A DNA stretch of 52,531 nucleotides from contig NZ_WWDL01000036.1 in assembly GCF_009848505.1 (NCBI RefSeq), positions 1-52,531 on the forward strand. The letters are read 5' to 3'. Origin of the DNA: Muricoccus harenae. GTDB taxonomy: Bacteria > Pseudomonadota > Alphaproteobacteria > Acetobacterales > Acetobacteraceae. The notes under the pieces are model-generated. The model was given only the letters and a program-made list of their open reading frames with translations, searched no databases and was not told the DNA's origin. Position numbers and translations under genes: made by a program. Shown in pieces: positions 23,589 to 33,957 of the stretch (the first letter of the stretch is position 1; each line of letters opens with the position of its first letter).

Positions 23589-24664
23589 CAGCGCTCGCAG
23601 CGGATGAACACCGTCGCCCGTTCCGCGATCTCGCCCACATCCGCCGCGCTGCGGTCCTGCCCGGTGCTGCTGGCTGCCGCGGGTGTGACGCCCGTCGCGC
23701 GCAGGAAGGCGGCCGCGCGGTCGCCGCGCACGGCGAAGTTGATGTTCTGCGCGATGTCGCCCGTGCGGCCCGCGACGGCCTGGGCGTTCAGCTTCGAGAC
23801 AACGACGCCAACCACGTTGCCCTGCATGTCCAGCAGCGGGCCGCCGGAGTTGCCGGGCTGCACGGGGGCGCTGATCTGGATCTGGTCGGGGTTGTCGCGC
23901 AGGCCAGCGAGACCGTTGATCTCGCCGCGCGTCAGCTTCGCATCGGAGGAGAGCAGGCCGCTGAGCGGATAGCCATAGGCGACGACCCCCTCGCCCCGGC
24001 GCAGCGGCGGGTCCTGGCGGAAGGCGAGCACGGGGCCGGTGAGGCCGGGAACGGCGAGGAGGGCGAGGTCCAGCTTCGCATCGGTGCGGGCCGGGGGGAC
24101 GGCGGCGTGGTTGCGGCCGTCCGGGCCGCGCACCAGCACGCGGTTGCAGGAATCGACCACGTGGCGGTTGGTCAGCACGCGCTCTCCGGCCACGAGGAAG
24201 CCGGTGCCGGTGGCGGCGCGCACGCCGGGGCGCGGCACCGCCTCGGGCGGGGTGGGGGCGTTGGGCGTCGGGCGTGGCGCCGTCCCGGCCGCGGCGACGG
24301 AGGCGGGTTCCAGCGGCACGTCGCGCTGGGCGCAGATGTCCTGCCCGCGCGAGACCGCCTCCCGCCCATCGGCGAGTACCAGCTTCACGTCGAAGCGGCA
24401 GCCGGCCTGCGGATCGGGGCGGAGGCGGTAGGCGCGCCCGTCGGCGAGGTTCCGCGGCAGGAGGTTGCCGCCCCAGTCCGGCCGGCCGCTGCGGACGGCG
24501 AAAAGGGCGGTGGCGTCCTGCCCGGTGCGGTTCAGCACGCGGAAGCCCTCCTCGGCCTGGGCTGCCGTGGGCGGCGCCGGGGTGGGGGCCTGGGCCAGGC
24601 CGGACCCGGCGAGGGCAGGGGCGAGGGCGAGGGAAAGGACGGTCGCAAGGATGGGGGCGCGCAT
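23588..24664 (-). CDS. Secreted trypsin-like serine protease (S1C/DegP-like, no PDZ)
   Basis: 358 residues. An N-terminal signal peptide (APILATVLSLALAPALAGSGLAQA) exports it to the periplasm. Residues about 40-125 form a small domain (FRVLNRTGQDATALFAVRSG, CRFDVKLVLADG). The protease domain starts near 155 with TGTGFLVAGERVLTNRHVVDSC (catalytic His), followed by TDAKLDLALLAV (Asp) and SAPVQPGNSGGPLLDMQGNVVGVVVSKL (Ser in GNSGG). No PDZ domain follows, so it is shorter than DegP and regulation differs. The C-terminus includes NINFAVRGDRAAAFLRATGV and ends with a conserved-looking VFIRCER. It is divergent from the lipoprotein gene 243 bases away. Confidence 0.92.
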   Translation of the reverse strand: MRAPILATVLSLALAPALAGSGLAQAPTPAPPTAAQAEEGFRVLNRTGQDATALFAVRSGRPDWGGNLLPRNLADGRAYRLRPDPQAGCRFDVKLVLADGREAVSRGQDICAQRDVPLEPASVAAAGTAPRPTPNAPTPPEAVPRPGVRAATGTGFLVAGERVLTNRHVVDSCNRVLVRGPDGRNHAAVPPARTDAKLDLALLAVPGLTGPVLAFRQDPPLRRGEGVVAYGYPLSGLLSSDAKLTRGEINGLAGLRDNPDQIQISAPVQPGNSGGPLLDMQGNVVGVVVSKLNAQAVAGRTGDIAQNINFAVRGDRAAAFLRATGVTPAAASSTGQDRSAADVGEIAERATVFIRCER

Positions 24665-24907
24665 GGACAGGCGATGTGTGGAAGCGGGGCTTCTACGTCA
24701 ATGAGGCTGTGTGGGAGGGGAGGCTTCGAGATGGAGCGGGCCGTGCCTCGGGGCGGTCCCTGAGTTTTTTTGGCCGCACTTCATTTCCTACCGCAATTCC
24801 GCCGCGCAAGCCCTGGAAAAGCCCGGTGACGCGCGCTCCGTCGCGCCCTAGAAGAGCCCACCCCGGCCGCGGAACGGAATAACGGGGCCCAGACCAAGGA
24901 CGAACCA

Positions 24908-25183
24908 GTGATCAAGACGATCCTCAAGGCCGCGTTGCTCCCGTCGCTGGCGGTGCTGGCAGCCTGCACCACGACGCCCCCGGCGCCCACCGTTGCGCCG
25001 CTGCCCGAGGAGGCTTTCCGGCCGGCCTGCGAGCAGCGCTTCCCGGGTGCGACCCCCTTTGCCATCAGCAAGTGCATGTACGAGGAACTGGACAAGTCGC
25101 GCGGCGTCACGCCGGCCAGCGCCACCACGGCACCCGAGCCCGCCCCGGCTCCCGCCCCGGCCCCGGCGCGCCGCCGCCGCTGA
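24908..25183 (+). CDS. Small lipoprotein, unknown function
   Basis: 91 residues from GTG 24908 with AAGGA upstream. The first 20 residues are a lipoprotein signal with lipobox LAAC (Cys20), so the mature protein is lipid-anchored, probably in the outer membrane. The mature part is Thr/Pro-rich, has a small central segment CEQRFPGATPFAISKCMYEELDKSRGV with two cysteines that could be disulphide-bonded, and ends in a Pro-Ala repeat (PEPAPAPAPAPA) and RRRR. The family is not recognised. A strong terminator follows at 25205. Confidence 0.75.
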   Translation: MIKTILKAALLPSLAVLAACTTTPPAPTVAPLPEEAFRPACEQRFPGATPFAISKCMYEELDKSRGVTPASATTAPEPAPAPAPAPARRRR

Positions 25184-25204
25184 GGCAGGCCTGACGGTTC
25201 CGCC

Positions 25205-25238
25205 GCCCCGCCCGAGCGATCGGGCGGGGCGGTTGCGT
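25205..25238. terminator. Terminator between convergent lipoprotein and guanine deaminase genes
   Basis: GCCCCGCCCGA (25205-25215) and TCGGGCGGGGC (25220-25230) form an 11-bp perfect stem with a GCGA loop, followed on the plus strand by GGTTGCGTTTTC. It lies 22 bases after the lipoprotein stop and just before the guanine deaminase stop at 25241. Confidence 0.75.
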
Positions 25239-25240
25239 TT

Positions 25241-26566
25241 TCAGGGGTGTGGTTCGGCGGCCTCCCGGTCGTGCGCCAAGCGGCCGGCCACATAGGTTGC
25301 GCGCACTGCGCGTTCGTCCCCGAGCGCCATCAGCGCGAAGAGCCGGTCCGCTGGATCGGAGGCGGCTTCGGTGCGCAGGGCCAGCGCAGGCGTCGCCTGC
25401 GGATCGAGCACCACCAGATCGGCCTCCATTCCCGGCGCCAGCGTGCCGATGCGGTTCTCGAGCCGCAGCGCCTCGGCCCCGCCCCGCGTGGCGAGCCAGA
25501 GGGCCTGGGCGGGGTGCAGCCGCGCGCCCCGCATCCGCGCCACCTTATAGGCATCGCCCAGGGTGCGGAGGGTGGAGAGGCCGGTGCCGCCGCCCACGTC
25601 GCTGCCGAGGCCGACGCGCAGCCCCGCCGCCTTCGCGTCATGCAGCCGGAACAGCCCGCTGCCGAGGAAGAGGTTGGAGCTGGGGCAATGCGCCACGCCG
25701 CAGCCGCTCCGCCGCAGCGCATGCAGGTCGTATTCCGTGACGTGGACGGCATGGCCCATCACCGCGCGCGGGCCTGCCAGCCCGGCGCGTGCATAGACGC
25801 CGAGATAGGAAGGGGATTCCGGAAAGAGTTCCCGCACCCAGGCGATCTCGGCCTCGGTCTCGCAGAGATGGGTCTGCACATAGGTGCCGGGGTTGTCGCA
25901 CCAGAGTTGCCCCGCGGCCGCGAGCGCCGCATCCGTGCAGGCAGGGGCGAAGCGCGGGGTGATGGCGTAGAGCAGGCGGCCACGCCCGTGCCAGCGGGCG
26001 ATCAGCCGTCGCGTGGCGGGGATGCCGTGGTCGGCGCCGTCCAGCAGCTCGTCCGGCGCGTTGCGGTCCATCAGCACCTTGCCGGCGATGATGCGCAAGC
26101 CGAGGCGCTCGGCCTCGGCGAAGAGCGCATCGGCCGAATGCTCGTGCACAGTGCAGTAGACGCAGGCGGTGGTGGTGCCGGCCCGCAGCAATTCGCGAAG
26201 GAAGATCCGCGCGATACGCGCGGCATGGGCGGCATCGGCGAAGCCCGCCTCAGTGGGGTAGGTGTAGCGGCGCAGCCAGTCCAGCAGCGTCTCGCCGAAG
26301 GCGCCGGTTATTTCCAGCTGCGGGTAGTGGACATGGGCATCGATGAAGCCGGGGGAGATGGTGCCCTCGGGGTAGTGGTGTACCGGCATGTCGGCGGGAT
26401 GCCGGGCGCGCTCGGTGGCATGGTCGCCGAAGCCGATGATGGTCCCGCCGCGCATGACCACCAGCGCATCGGGGCAATGCAGCAGCGCCTCCCCGGCCTC
26501 GCCCTGGAAGGGATCGTGCCGGAAGGTGAAGGCTTGGCCGCGCAAACCGAGCAATCCGTCCGTCAC
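25241..26566 (-). CDS. guaD: Guanine deaminase
   Basis: 441 residues from GTG 26566. Hydrolyses guanine to xanthine and ammonia in purine salvage or catabolism. It is an amidohydrolase-superfamily protein; the zinc-site motif PGFIDAHVHYPQ is characteristic of GuaD, and CETEAEIAWVRELFPESPSYLGVYARAGL, MGHAVHVTEYDLHALRRSGCGVAHCPSSN and GSDVGGGTGLSTLRTLGDAY are the substrate- and metal-binding segments of this family. The C-terminus returns to the small beta domain (GTLAPGMEADLVVLDPQATP). No other purine-catabolism genes are adjacent; the divergent neighbour is a TctC protein, which might import a related ligand, but that is inference. Confidence 0.94.
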   Translation of the reverse strand: MTDGLLGLRGQAFTFRHDPFQGEAGEALLHCPDALVVMRGGTIIGFGDHATERARHPADMPVHHYPEGTISPGFIDAHVHYPQLEITGAFGETLLDWLRRYTYPTEAGFADAAHAARIARIFLRELLRAGTTTACVYCTVHEHSADALFAEAERLGLRIIAGKVLMDRNAPDELLDGADHGIPATRRLIARWHGRGRLLYAITPRFAPACTDAALAAAGQLWCDNPGTYVQTHLCETEAEIAWVRELFPESPSYLGVYARAGLAGPRAVMGHAVHVTEYDLHALRRSGCGVAHCPSSNLFLGSGLFRLHDAKAAGLRVGLGSDVGGGTGLSTLRTLGDAYKVARMRGARLHPAQALWLATRGGAEALRLENRIGTLAPGMEADLVVLDPQATPALALRTEAASDPADRLFALMALGDERAVRATYVAGRLAHDREAAEPHP

Positions 26567-26668
26567 GCGCCTCTCCGTCCTGCCGCCCGCATCATGACAC
26601 CGCGCGGGGTGCGGTGAAGACTGCTTGCGGCCGGCCCGCGCCCATGCCCTGCTGCGGGCAACTTCGGG

Positions 26669-27652
26669 ATGGAAACGACCATGCGACGCCGCCAGATCCT
26701 GCCGCTCCTCGCGGCCCCGGCCCTCATCACCCGCGCCTCGGCCCAGGGGTCGGCGCAGGGGCGGCCGATCACTCTCGTGGTGCCCTATGCGGCCGGCGGC
26801 GGCACCGACATCGTGGCGCGGGAACTCGCGCCGATCCTCATGGAGACGCTCGGCCAGAACGTCATCATCGAGAACCGCGGCGGCGCGGCAGGGCATGTCG
26901 GCACCGTCTCGGTCACGCGGGCGCGGCCGGACGGGACGACGCTGCTCTTCGCGGTTTCCACCAACATCGTGGTGAACCCGCATCTGCAGCGGAACGACCG
27001 GGTGGATCTTTCCACCGCGCTGGCGCCGGTGGCGAAGGCCAGCTCCTACCAATACCTCCTCGTCATCGATCCGAGGGTGCAGGCCAGGACGCTGCAGGAG
27101 CTGATCGCGGCCGGGAAGGCGCCGGGGGCGGGTTTCACCTATTCCTCGGCGGGCGTTGGCTCGAACAACCATCTTGCCGGGCTGCTCTTCTCCGAGGCGG
27201 CAGGGGTGCCGATGGAGCACATCTCCTATCGCGGCACCGCCCCAGCCTTGCAGGACGTGGTGGCCGGGCGGGTGACGATGAACTTCTCCTCCCCGCCGCC
27301 GGCGGTGCCGCTGGCGCGGGATGGGCGGCTGCGGCCGATCGCGGTGACGGGCGAGCGCCGGCTTCCTTCCATGCCCGAGGTGCCGACGCTGGCCGAGGCG
27401 GGGCTTCCCGGCATCGTCATTCTCGGCTGGCACGGGATTTTTGCCCCGGCGGGGGTGCCGGAGGCCGAGATGAACCGGCTGGAGGCGGCGGCCAACAAGG
27501 CGATCCGCGACCCGCGCTTCAACCGCAGCCTGGAGCGGGATGGGCTGGAGCTTGCGGCCGAGCGGCCACGCGCGGATTTCGCGCGGGAGATCAAGGAGGA
27601 ATACGCCTTCTGGGGCCGCAAGGCGCGGGAGCTGGACCTGAAGGCGGAGTGA
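26669..27652 (+). CDS. TctC/Bug-type tripartite tricarboxylate solute-binding protein
   Basis: 327 residues. Start chosen at ATG 26669; METTMRRRQILPLLAAPALITRASA is a Tat-like signal peptide (MRRRQ). Bug proteins bind organic acids or other small carboxylates in the periplasm and deliver them to TctAB. The family pattern is clear: PITLVVPYAAGGGTDIVARELAPILMETLGQNVIIENRGGAAGHVGT, ATTYSSAGVG-type stretch FTYSSAGVGSNNHLAG, SYRGTAPALQDVVAGRV, RPIAVTGERRLPSMPEVPTLAEAGLPG. No tctA or tctB is nearby, so it is an orphan, as is very common in Roseomonas- and Bordetella-type genomes. The ligand is unknown. Confidence 0.93.
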   Translation: METTMRRRQILPLLAAPALITRASAQGSAQGRPITLVVPYAAGGGTDIVARELAPILMETLGQNVIIENRGGAAGHVGTVSVTRARPDGTTLLFAVSTNIVVNPHLQRNDRVDLSTALAPVAKASSYQYLLVIDPRVQARTLQELIAAGKAPGAGFTYSSAGVGSNNHLAGLLFSEAAGVPMEHISYRGTAPALQDVVAGRVTMNFSSPPPAVPLARDGRLRPIAVTGERRLPSMPEVPTLAEAGLPGIVILGWHGIFAPAGVPEAEMNRLEAAANKAIRDPRFNRSLERDGLELAAERPRADFAREIKEEYAFWGRKARELDLKAE

Positions 27653-27683
27653 CGAAAAAGGTTGACGGCGGCAAGGATTTTTC

Positions 27684-27696
27684 TTGACGTTGTCAA
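27684..27696. promoter_or_regulatory. Candidate MarR operator overlapping the MarR-GNAT start
   Basis: TTGAC-GTT-GTCAA is a perfect inverted repeat ending 2 bases before the ATG at 27699. MarR-family proteins commonly bind 13-17 base inverted repeats in their own promoters. Its position would block initiation and give autorepression. A related TTGACGGCGGCAA lies 22 bases upstream. Confidence 0.5.
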
Positions 27697-27698
27697 CT

Positions 27699-28607
27699 AT
27701 GAACGATGGCGTCGATGCGCTGCGGCGATTCAGCCGGCTCTATACACGGGAGGTGGGGGCACTCGGACCACTGCCGGGCGGCGACCTGCCGCTGACCGAG
27801 GCGCGGGTGCTGTTCGAGCTCGCCTCCCGCGATGGCGCGACGGCGGGGGAGTTGGGGCGCGAGCTGGGGCTGGATGCCGGGCATCTTTCCCGCATCCTCG
27901 CGCGCTTCCGCGAGCGCGGATGGCTGCTGCGGGAGCGTGACGCGGCGGATGCGCGGCGGCAGCCGCTTCAGCTAACCGGCGCGGGGCGGGAGGCCTTCGC
28001 GGGGCTGGACCAGGCGGCGCGGGAGCGGATGGCGGCGCTGCTCGGCACCTTGCCGGATGAGGGGCGGGCGCAGCTGGTGGAGGCCGTGACGGGTGTTTCG
28101 GGCCTGCTCGACCGCGCCGCGCCGGCTTCGCCCATCCTCATCCGCCACCACCGGCCGGGCGACCTGGGCTGGGTGGTGCAGCGGCATGGCGCGATCTACG
28201 CGGCCGAATACGGTTTCGACGGGCGGTTCGAGGCGCTTGTGGCGCGGGTGGCGGCGGATTTCCTGGACGGGCATGACCCGGCGCGGGAGGTGGCGCTGAT
28301 CGCGGAGCGGGATGGGCTGCGCCTGGGCTCCGTGATGGTTGTGCGCGTCTCCGACGATGTGGCGAAGCTGCGGCTGCTGATCCTGGAGCCCGCCGCGCGC
28401 GGGCAGGGGCTGGGCAAGCGGCTGGTGCGGGAGGCGGAGGCCTTCGCCCGCGCGGCAGGCTATCGCCGCATGGTGCTCTGGACGCAATCCTGCCTGGTGG
28501 CGGCGCGTGGCATCTATGCCGGCTGTGGCTGGCGGCTCGTGGAGGCGACGCCGAACGAGGCCTTCGGGCAGGCGCTGGTTTCGGAAAGCTGGGAGCGGGA
28601 TCTCTGA
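27699..28607 (+). CDS. MarR regulator fused to a GNAT acetyltransferase
   Basis: 302 residues from ATG 27699; TTG 27684 lies inside the palindrome and is less likely. Residues 1-140 are a MarR winged helix: LYTREVGALG, LTEARVLFELASRDGATAGELGRELGLDAGHLSRILARFRERGW, then the wing RERDAADARRQPLQLT. Residues 150-302 are a GNAT domain: HRPGDLGWVVQRHGAIYAAEYGFD, DGLRLGSVMVVRVSDDVAKLRLLILEPAARGQGLGKRLVREAEAF (acetyl-CoA-binding R/Q-x-x-G-x-G/A), and a C-terminal GCGWRLVE. Fused proteins of this type are common in proteobacteria and may sense a small amine or acetylate it, but the substrate is unknown. No Shine-Dalgarno is visible, so the mRNA may be leaderless or very short-leadered. Confidence 0.88.
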   Translation: MNDGVDALRRFSRLYTREVGALGPLPGGDLPLTEARVLFELASRDGATAGELGRELGLDAGHLSRILARFRERGWLLRERDAADARRQPLQLTGAGREAFAGLDQAARERMAALLGTLPDEGRAQLVEAVTGVSGLLDRAAPASPILIRHHRPGDLGWVVQRHGAIYAAEYGFDGRFEALVARVAADFLDGHDPAREVALIAERDGLRLGSVMVVRVSDDVAKLRLLILEPAARGQGLGKRLVREAEAFARAAGYRRMVLWTQSCLVAARGIYAGCGWRLVEATPNEAFGQALVSESWERDL

Positions 28608-28611
28608 ACGG

Positions 28612-28647
28612 AAAAGGGGGGCCTTGCGGCCCCCCTTCCCATTTTCA
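28612..28647. terminator. Strong hairpin between convergent MarR-GNAT and pckA genes
   Basis: GGGGGGCC (28616-28623), loop TTGC, GGCCCCCC (28628-28635). It has AAAA on the left and TTCCCATTTT on the right, so it can act on both strands. It lies just after the MarR-GNAT stop and before the pckA stop at 28663. Confidence 0.75.
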
Positions 28648-28662
28648 CCTTGTGGAGGTGGT

Positions 28663-30270
<1,608 letters not shown>

Positions 30271-30412
30271 GAGTCGGCGATAGCCTCCGGCTGGCTCGGG
30301 CCGCTGAGCGCCAGCGGCCTGTGCTTAACTATGGGCGCAGGTATAGCGGCATCCTGAGGCCGAAATACGTCAAAAGTCACTGTTTGGGCAGGTAACCGGA
30401 CCGTTACTTAAG

Positions 30413-31183
30413 TCATCGCGGAACAGGGCTATGTTGCAGTGCACTTAACAAACCGCCCTCATCCGAAACGACTCCGGGGAATTCGAGGAAGAGGACCCGC
30501 CCTGTCTGGTGTTCCACGAGATCGTAGCCATCGGGAGAAAGGGCACCGACCTGCCATTCGCCCTCGGGACCTCCGAGTCGGCTCGCCAGGGCAGCGGGCA
30601 GCTCCGGTTCCGCCGTGAGCCTCGCGCGGATCGCCGGTTCGGCGGCGGCCAGTGCCGCCACCGCCGCCGGGTCGGGCGCCAGCTCCGCCGCGCGCAGCCG
30701 GTGCGCCCGGCCGAAGCCCAGCACCATCAGCCCGGCCTGCGGCACCACGCGCCACAGGCTGAAATCCGCGAAATCCGCATATATTTCCGCATAGGGGTGC
30801 CGCGCCAGCCAGCGGGCCTTCAGCCGGGCATCCTCCACCCGTTCCGCCTGGCCGGTGATGCTTACCCGTGGGGCGGTCTGGGGGTTGGGATCCTCCGCAG
30901 GCCCCTGGAAAAGCAGGCCGCAGCGCGGGTCCCGCGAGAGCTGACGCGTGTGCTCGGACAGGGTGGAGAGCCAGAGCAGCACCGCGCCATCGGCGGCAAT
31001 GGCCGGGGTGACGAGGGAGACGAAGGGTTGCCCGCCTTCCCCGGCGGTGGCCAGGCTGGCGGAGGCCGCGCCACGCATGATGCGGCGGGCGGCGAGGCCG
31101 TGATCCGGGCGGGAATCCCCCTGTTGGGAATCTTCTGGCCGGGGATCGCCGCCTGCCGCCTCTCCCCCCTGCTGCGCTGTCAT
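30413..31183 (-). CDS. HugZ-like pyridoxamine-5'-phosphate-oxidase-fold protein
   Basis: 256 residues from ATG 31183, with GGGAGGAT upstream. The N-terminal ~30 residues are a polar extension. The split-barrel flavin/heme-binding domain follows: [61 protein letters not shown], a strand [13 protein letters not shown] and the helix [42 protein letters not shown]. The last ~75 residues resemble the DUF2470-like tail often fused in HugZ proteins ([17 protein letters not shown]). HugZ proteins degrade heme or bind it; no heme transport genes are adjacent. It lies between pckA and the divergent chvI gene, 85 bases from the chvI start. Confidence 0.85.
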   Translation of the reverse strand: MTAQQGGEAAGGDPRPEDSQQGDSRPDHGLAARRIMRGAASASLATAGEGGQPFVSLVTPAIAADGAVLLWLSTLSEHTRQLSRDPRCGLLFQGPAEDPNPQTAPRVSITGQAERVEDARLKARWLARHPYAEIYADFADFSLWRVVPQAGLMVLGFGRAHRLRAAELAPDPAAVAALAAAEPAIRARLTAEPELPAALASRLGGPEGEWQVGALSPDGYDLVEHQTGRVLFLEFPGVVSDEGGLLSALQHSPVPR

Positions 31184-31268
31184 GGCATCCTCCCGCCACA
31201 ATCGGGCCCGATGCTACAGCCCTGGGTCCTGTTCCGTAGTCCACCCGGACCAAGCCTTGAGGACGCCG

Positions 31269-31970
31269 ATGCCCCATACCATCGCCCTGGTGGATGACGA
31301 CCGCAACATTCTGACCTCCGTCTCCATGACGCTGGAGCAGGAGGGCTTCACCGTCCGTACCTATACGGATGGGGAAAGCGCGCTGCAGGGGCTGATGGCC
31401 CGGCCAGTGGACCTCGCGGTGCTCGACATCAAGATGCCGCGCATGGATGGGATGGAACTGCTCCAGCGCCTGCGCCAGCGCAGCGGCATGCCGGTGATCT
31501 TCCTGACCTCCAAGGATGACGAGCTGGACGAGCTGATGGGCCTGCGGCTTGGCGCCGACGACTACATCACCAAGCCCTTCTCCCAGCGCCTGTTGCTGGA
31601 GCGTATCCGTACCCTGCTGCGCCGGAACGAGGCCAGCCGCGCCGAGGGCTCCGGCACGCCCCAGGGCGGCGTCATCGCGCGCGGCGACCTGGTGCTGGAC
31701 GAGACGAAGCACACCTGCACCTGGAAGGGTAAGCCGGTGCAGCTGACGGTGACGGAGTTCCTGCTGGTGAAGGCCCTGGCCGTGCGGCCCGGCATGGTGA
31801 AGAACCGGGACCAGCTGATCGACGCAGCCTATGGCGAGAACATCTATGTGGATGACCGCACGATTGACAGCCATGTGAAGCGGGTGCGCAAGAAGTTCCG
31901 CGCGACGGACGACACCTTCGGGCAGATCGAGACGCTCTACGGGATCGGGTACCGGTACAAGGAGGCCTGA
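31269..31970 (+). CDS. chvI: OmpR-family response regulator, ChvI-like
   Basis: 233 residues from ATG 31269 (GAGGA upstream). The receiver domain has the acidic pair DDD, the phosphorylated Asp in [17 protein letters not shown], the Thr/Lys switch residues in [27 protein letters not shown]. The winged-helix output domain follows from residue ~150 ([31 protein letters not shown], then [33 protein letters not shown]). ChvI controls acid, envelope and symbiosis genes in alphaproteobacteria. The sensor partner is the next gene, but 216 bases of palindromic DNA separate them. Confidence 0.95.
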   Translation: MPHTIALVDDDRNILTSVSMTLEQEGFTVRTYTDGESALQGLMARPVDLAVLDIKMPRMDGMELLQRLRQRSGMPVIFLTSKDDELDELMGLRLGADDYITKPFSQRLLLERIRTLLRRNEASRAEGSGTPQGGVIARGDLVLDETKHTCTWKGKPVQLTVTEFLLVKALAVRPGMVKNRDQLIDAAYGENIYVDDRTIDSHVKRVRKKFRATDDTFGQIETLYGIGYRYKEA

Positions 31971-32186
31971 GCGGCCCCCGGAGGCTCTGCCTCCGGACCT
32001 CCGCCGGGCTGGCCTGTCAGTCGCCTGAGGTCATCGACCTCAGGCGCGCCTCAAACAGATCGCGGGGTCCGGGGGCCGCGTCCGGCCCCCCGGTGGGGTC
32101 CAGAGGCAAAGCCCCTGGGAGCTACCGCCACTCCATCGCCACCGCACGGACTCACCGCCGGCCCAAAACTGGCCTAGGATGCACCC
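31971..32186. repeat. Intergenic palindrome mosaic B between chvI and chvG
   Basis: CCGGAGGCTCTGCCTCCGG (31978-31996) starts 7 bases after the chvI stop. Then come GCCTGAGGTC-ATC-GACCTCAGGC (32023-32045) and CCGGGGGCC/GGCCCCCCGG (32069-32093), the same set and order as in mosaic A. It separates two genes that should be in one operon, so it may attenuate chvG or give chvI an independent 3' end. Confidence 0.9.
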
Positions 32187-33872
32187 ATGCCGGACGCCAG
32201 CGGCCCCGTCTCGACCGAACTTCCCCCGCCCGTTCCCTTGGAGCGGCGCGGTACGGGCCGGCGCATCTCGCCGCTTCTGCGGCGCATCCTGCTGGTCAAC
32301 ATGCTGCCGCCCTTCCTGCTGGGCGCCACGCTTCTCTATCTGGACCAGTACCAGGACGGGCTGCTGGCAGCCGAGGTGCAGGGACTGCGCACCCAGGCGC
32401 GCATCTATGCCAACGGCATCGCCGAGGCCGGTGTCCGCATCCAGGACGACCGCGCCACGCTGGTGCCGGAGGTGGCGCGGCCGCTGCTGCGGCGGCTGAC
32501 GGAGCCGAGCACCGGCACTCAGGCGAAGTTGTTCGACAACAACGGCCTGCTGGTGGCCGACAGCCGGGTCCGCGAAGGTCCCGGCGGCGCCATCGTCACC
32601 GAGCCACTGCAGCCGCCGAGCCAGCCGGGGCCGGTTTCGGGCGTGCTCGGCCGTGCCTATGAGGCGGTGCTGGAATGGCTGCCCCGCCCCCGCGTGCATG
32701 GCCCGGCAGTGGTGGTGGACGAGACACCGGGCGCGCCTTCCTTCGATTGGCAGCCCGATCTCGGGCCCGACCGGCGGGAGGAGCTGCGGCTGGCGCTGGA
32801 GGGCGGGGTGAACCCCTATGTCCGGCGCACCTCGGACGGGCGGCTGCTGGTTTCGGTGGCGGAGCCGGCACGGCGGGCGAACCAGCCGGTGGGCATCGTT
32901 CTCCTCACGCGGGAGGCGCGGGAGGTGGACCAGCGGGTGATGGAGATCCGCGGCTCGGTGCTCGCGCTGTTCGCCATGGCGCTGGCGCTGACGGTGGCGC
33001 TCTCGCTTTATCTGGCGCGGACGCTGGCCTCGCCGATGCTGGAGCTGGCCGCCTCGGCAGCCTCGATGCGGGCGGGCAAGGGACGGGGCGGTTCGGTGCC
33101 CGCGCCGCTGATGCAGCGCCAGGACGAGATCGGCATCCTCGCCCGCGCGCTGCAGAGCGGCACCAATGCGCTCTGGGCCCGGGTGGATGCCAATGAGCGC
33201 TTCGCGGCGGATGTGGCGCATGAGCTGCGCAACCCGCTCACCTCCGTCCGCTCGGCGATCGAGACGCTGCGGCGCGTGGAGAACCCGGATCAGCAGAAGC
33301 GGCTTCTGGCCATCATCGCCGAGGATGCGGTGCGGATGGACCGGTTGATCGGCGACATCTCGGACAGCTCGCGCGTCGATGCCGAGCTGTCCCGCTCGGT
33401 CGCCGAGCCGGTGGATGTGGCGCCCATCCTTTCCACCCTGGCCGAGCTGCATGCAGCCACGCGGGGGGAGGGTGATCCGACGATGGAACTCGATGCGCCG
33501 GCGCGGCTGGTGGTGCGCGGGGTGGAGGGGCGCCTGGTGCAGGTGTTCCGTAACCTGCTGGGCAATGCGCAGTCCTTCTCACCGCCGAACGGCGTCGTCC
33601 GCGTCCGCGCGCGTCCGACGGGGGCGATGGCGGAGATCTCCATCGAGGATGAGGGGCCGGGCATCCCCGAGGCCAAGCTCGAGGGCATTTTCGACCGGTT
33701 CTATACCGAACGCCCAAGCGGCGAGCGCTTCGGCCAGCACTCCGGCCTGGGCCTCTCGATCTCCCGCCAGATCGTCGAGGGACTGGGTGGGCGCATCATG
33801 GCGGAGAACCGACGCAAGGCGGATGGTACCATTGCGGGGGCGCGCTTCGTGGTGCGGCTGCCGGTGACCTGA
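32187..33872 (+). CDS. chvG: Sensor histidine kinase, ChvG-like
   Basis: 561 residues. An N-terminal cytoplasmic tail with RRGTGRRISPLLRRILLVN leads into TM1 (about 34-52). A large periplasmic domain of ~200 residues follows, then TM2 (about 257-278, GSVLALFAMALALTVALSLYLA), a HAMP linker, the phospho-accepting His in FAADVAHELRNPLTSVRSAIETLRR, and the ATPase domain with the N box FRNLLGNAQSF, DEGPGIPE, the F box IFDRFYTERP and a G2 box GQHSGLGLSISRQIVEGLGG. This is the ChvG/ExoS family, the cognate sensor of ChvI. In alphaproteobacteria the periplasmic regulator ExoR inhibits it under neutral conditions; no exoR is in the window. Confidence 0.93.
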   Translation: MPDASGPVSTELPPPVPLERRGTGRRISPLLRRILLVNMLPPFLLGATLLYLDQYQDGLLAAEVQGLRTQARIYANGIAEAGVRIQDDRATLVPEVARPLLRRLTEPSTGTQAKLFDNNGLLVADSRVREGPGGAIVTEPLQPPSQPGPVSGVLGRAYEAVLEWLPRPRVHGPAVVVDETPGAPSFDWQPDLGPDRREELRLALEGGVNPYVRRTSDGRLLVSVAEPARRANQPVGIVLLTREAREVDQRVMEIRGSVLALFAMALALTVALSLYLARTLASPMLELAASAASMRAGKGRGGSVPAPLMQRQDEIGILARALQSGTNALWARVDANERFAADVAHELRNPLTSVRSAIETLRRVENPDQQKRLLAIIAEDAVRMDRLIGDISDSSRVDAELSRSVAEPVDVAPILSTLAELHAATRGEGDPTMELDAPARLVVRGVEGRLVQVFRNLLGNAQSFSPPNGVVRVRARPTGAMAEISIEDEGPGIPEAKLEGIFDRFYTERPSGERFGQHSGLGLSISRQIVEGLGGRIMAENRRKADGTIAGARFVVRLPVT

Positions 33873-33887
33873 GGCACCCTGGTTGCC

Positions 33888-33937
33888 CCAGGAACCTCAG
33901 GTTCCTGGCGGAGGGGTCCGGGAAGGCAGGGCCTTCC
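33888..33937. repeat. Two hairpins between convergent chvG and TctC genes
   Basis: CCAGGAACC-TCA-GGTTCCTGG (33888-33908) and GGAAGGC-AGG-GCCTTCC (33921-33937). The second is preceded by GGGGTCCG and followed by TGG, the same constant edges as the modules at 32069, 14906 and 38123, with yet another stem sequence. It probably ends both transcripts. Confidence 0.8.
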
Positions 33938-33957
33938 TGGAGACCACAAGCCCGCCT

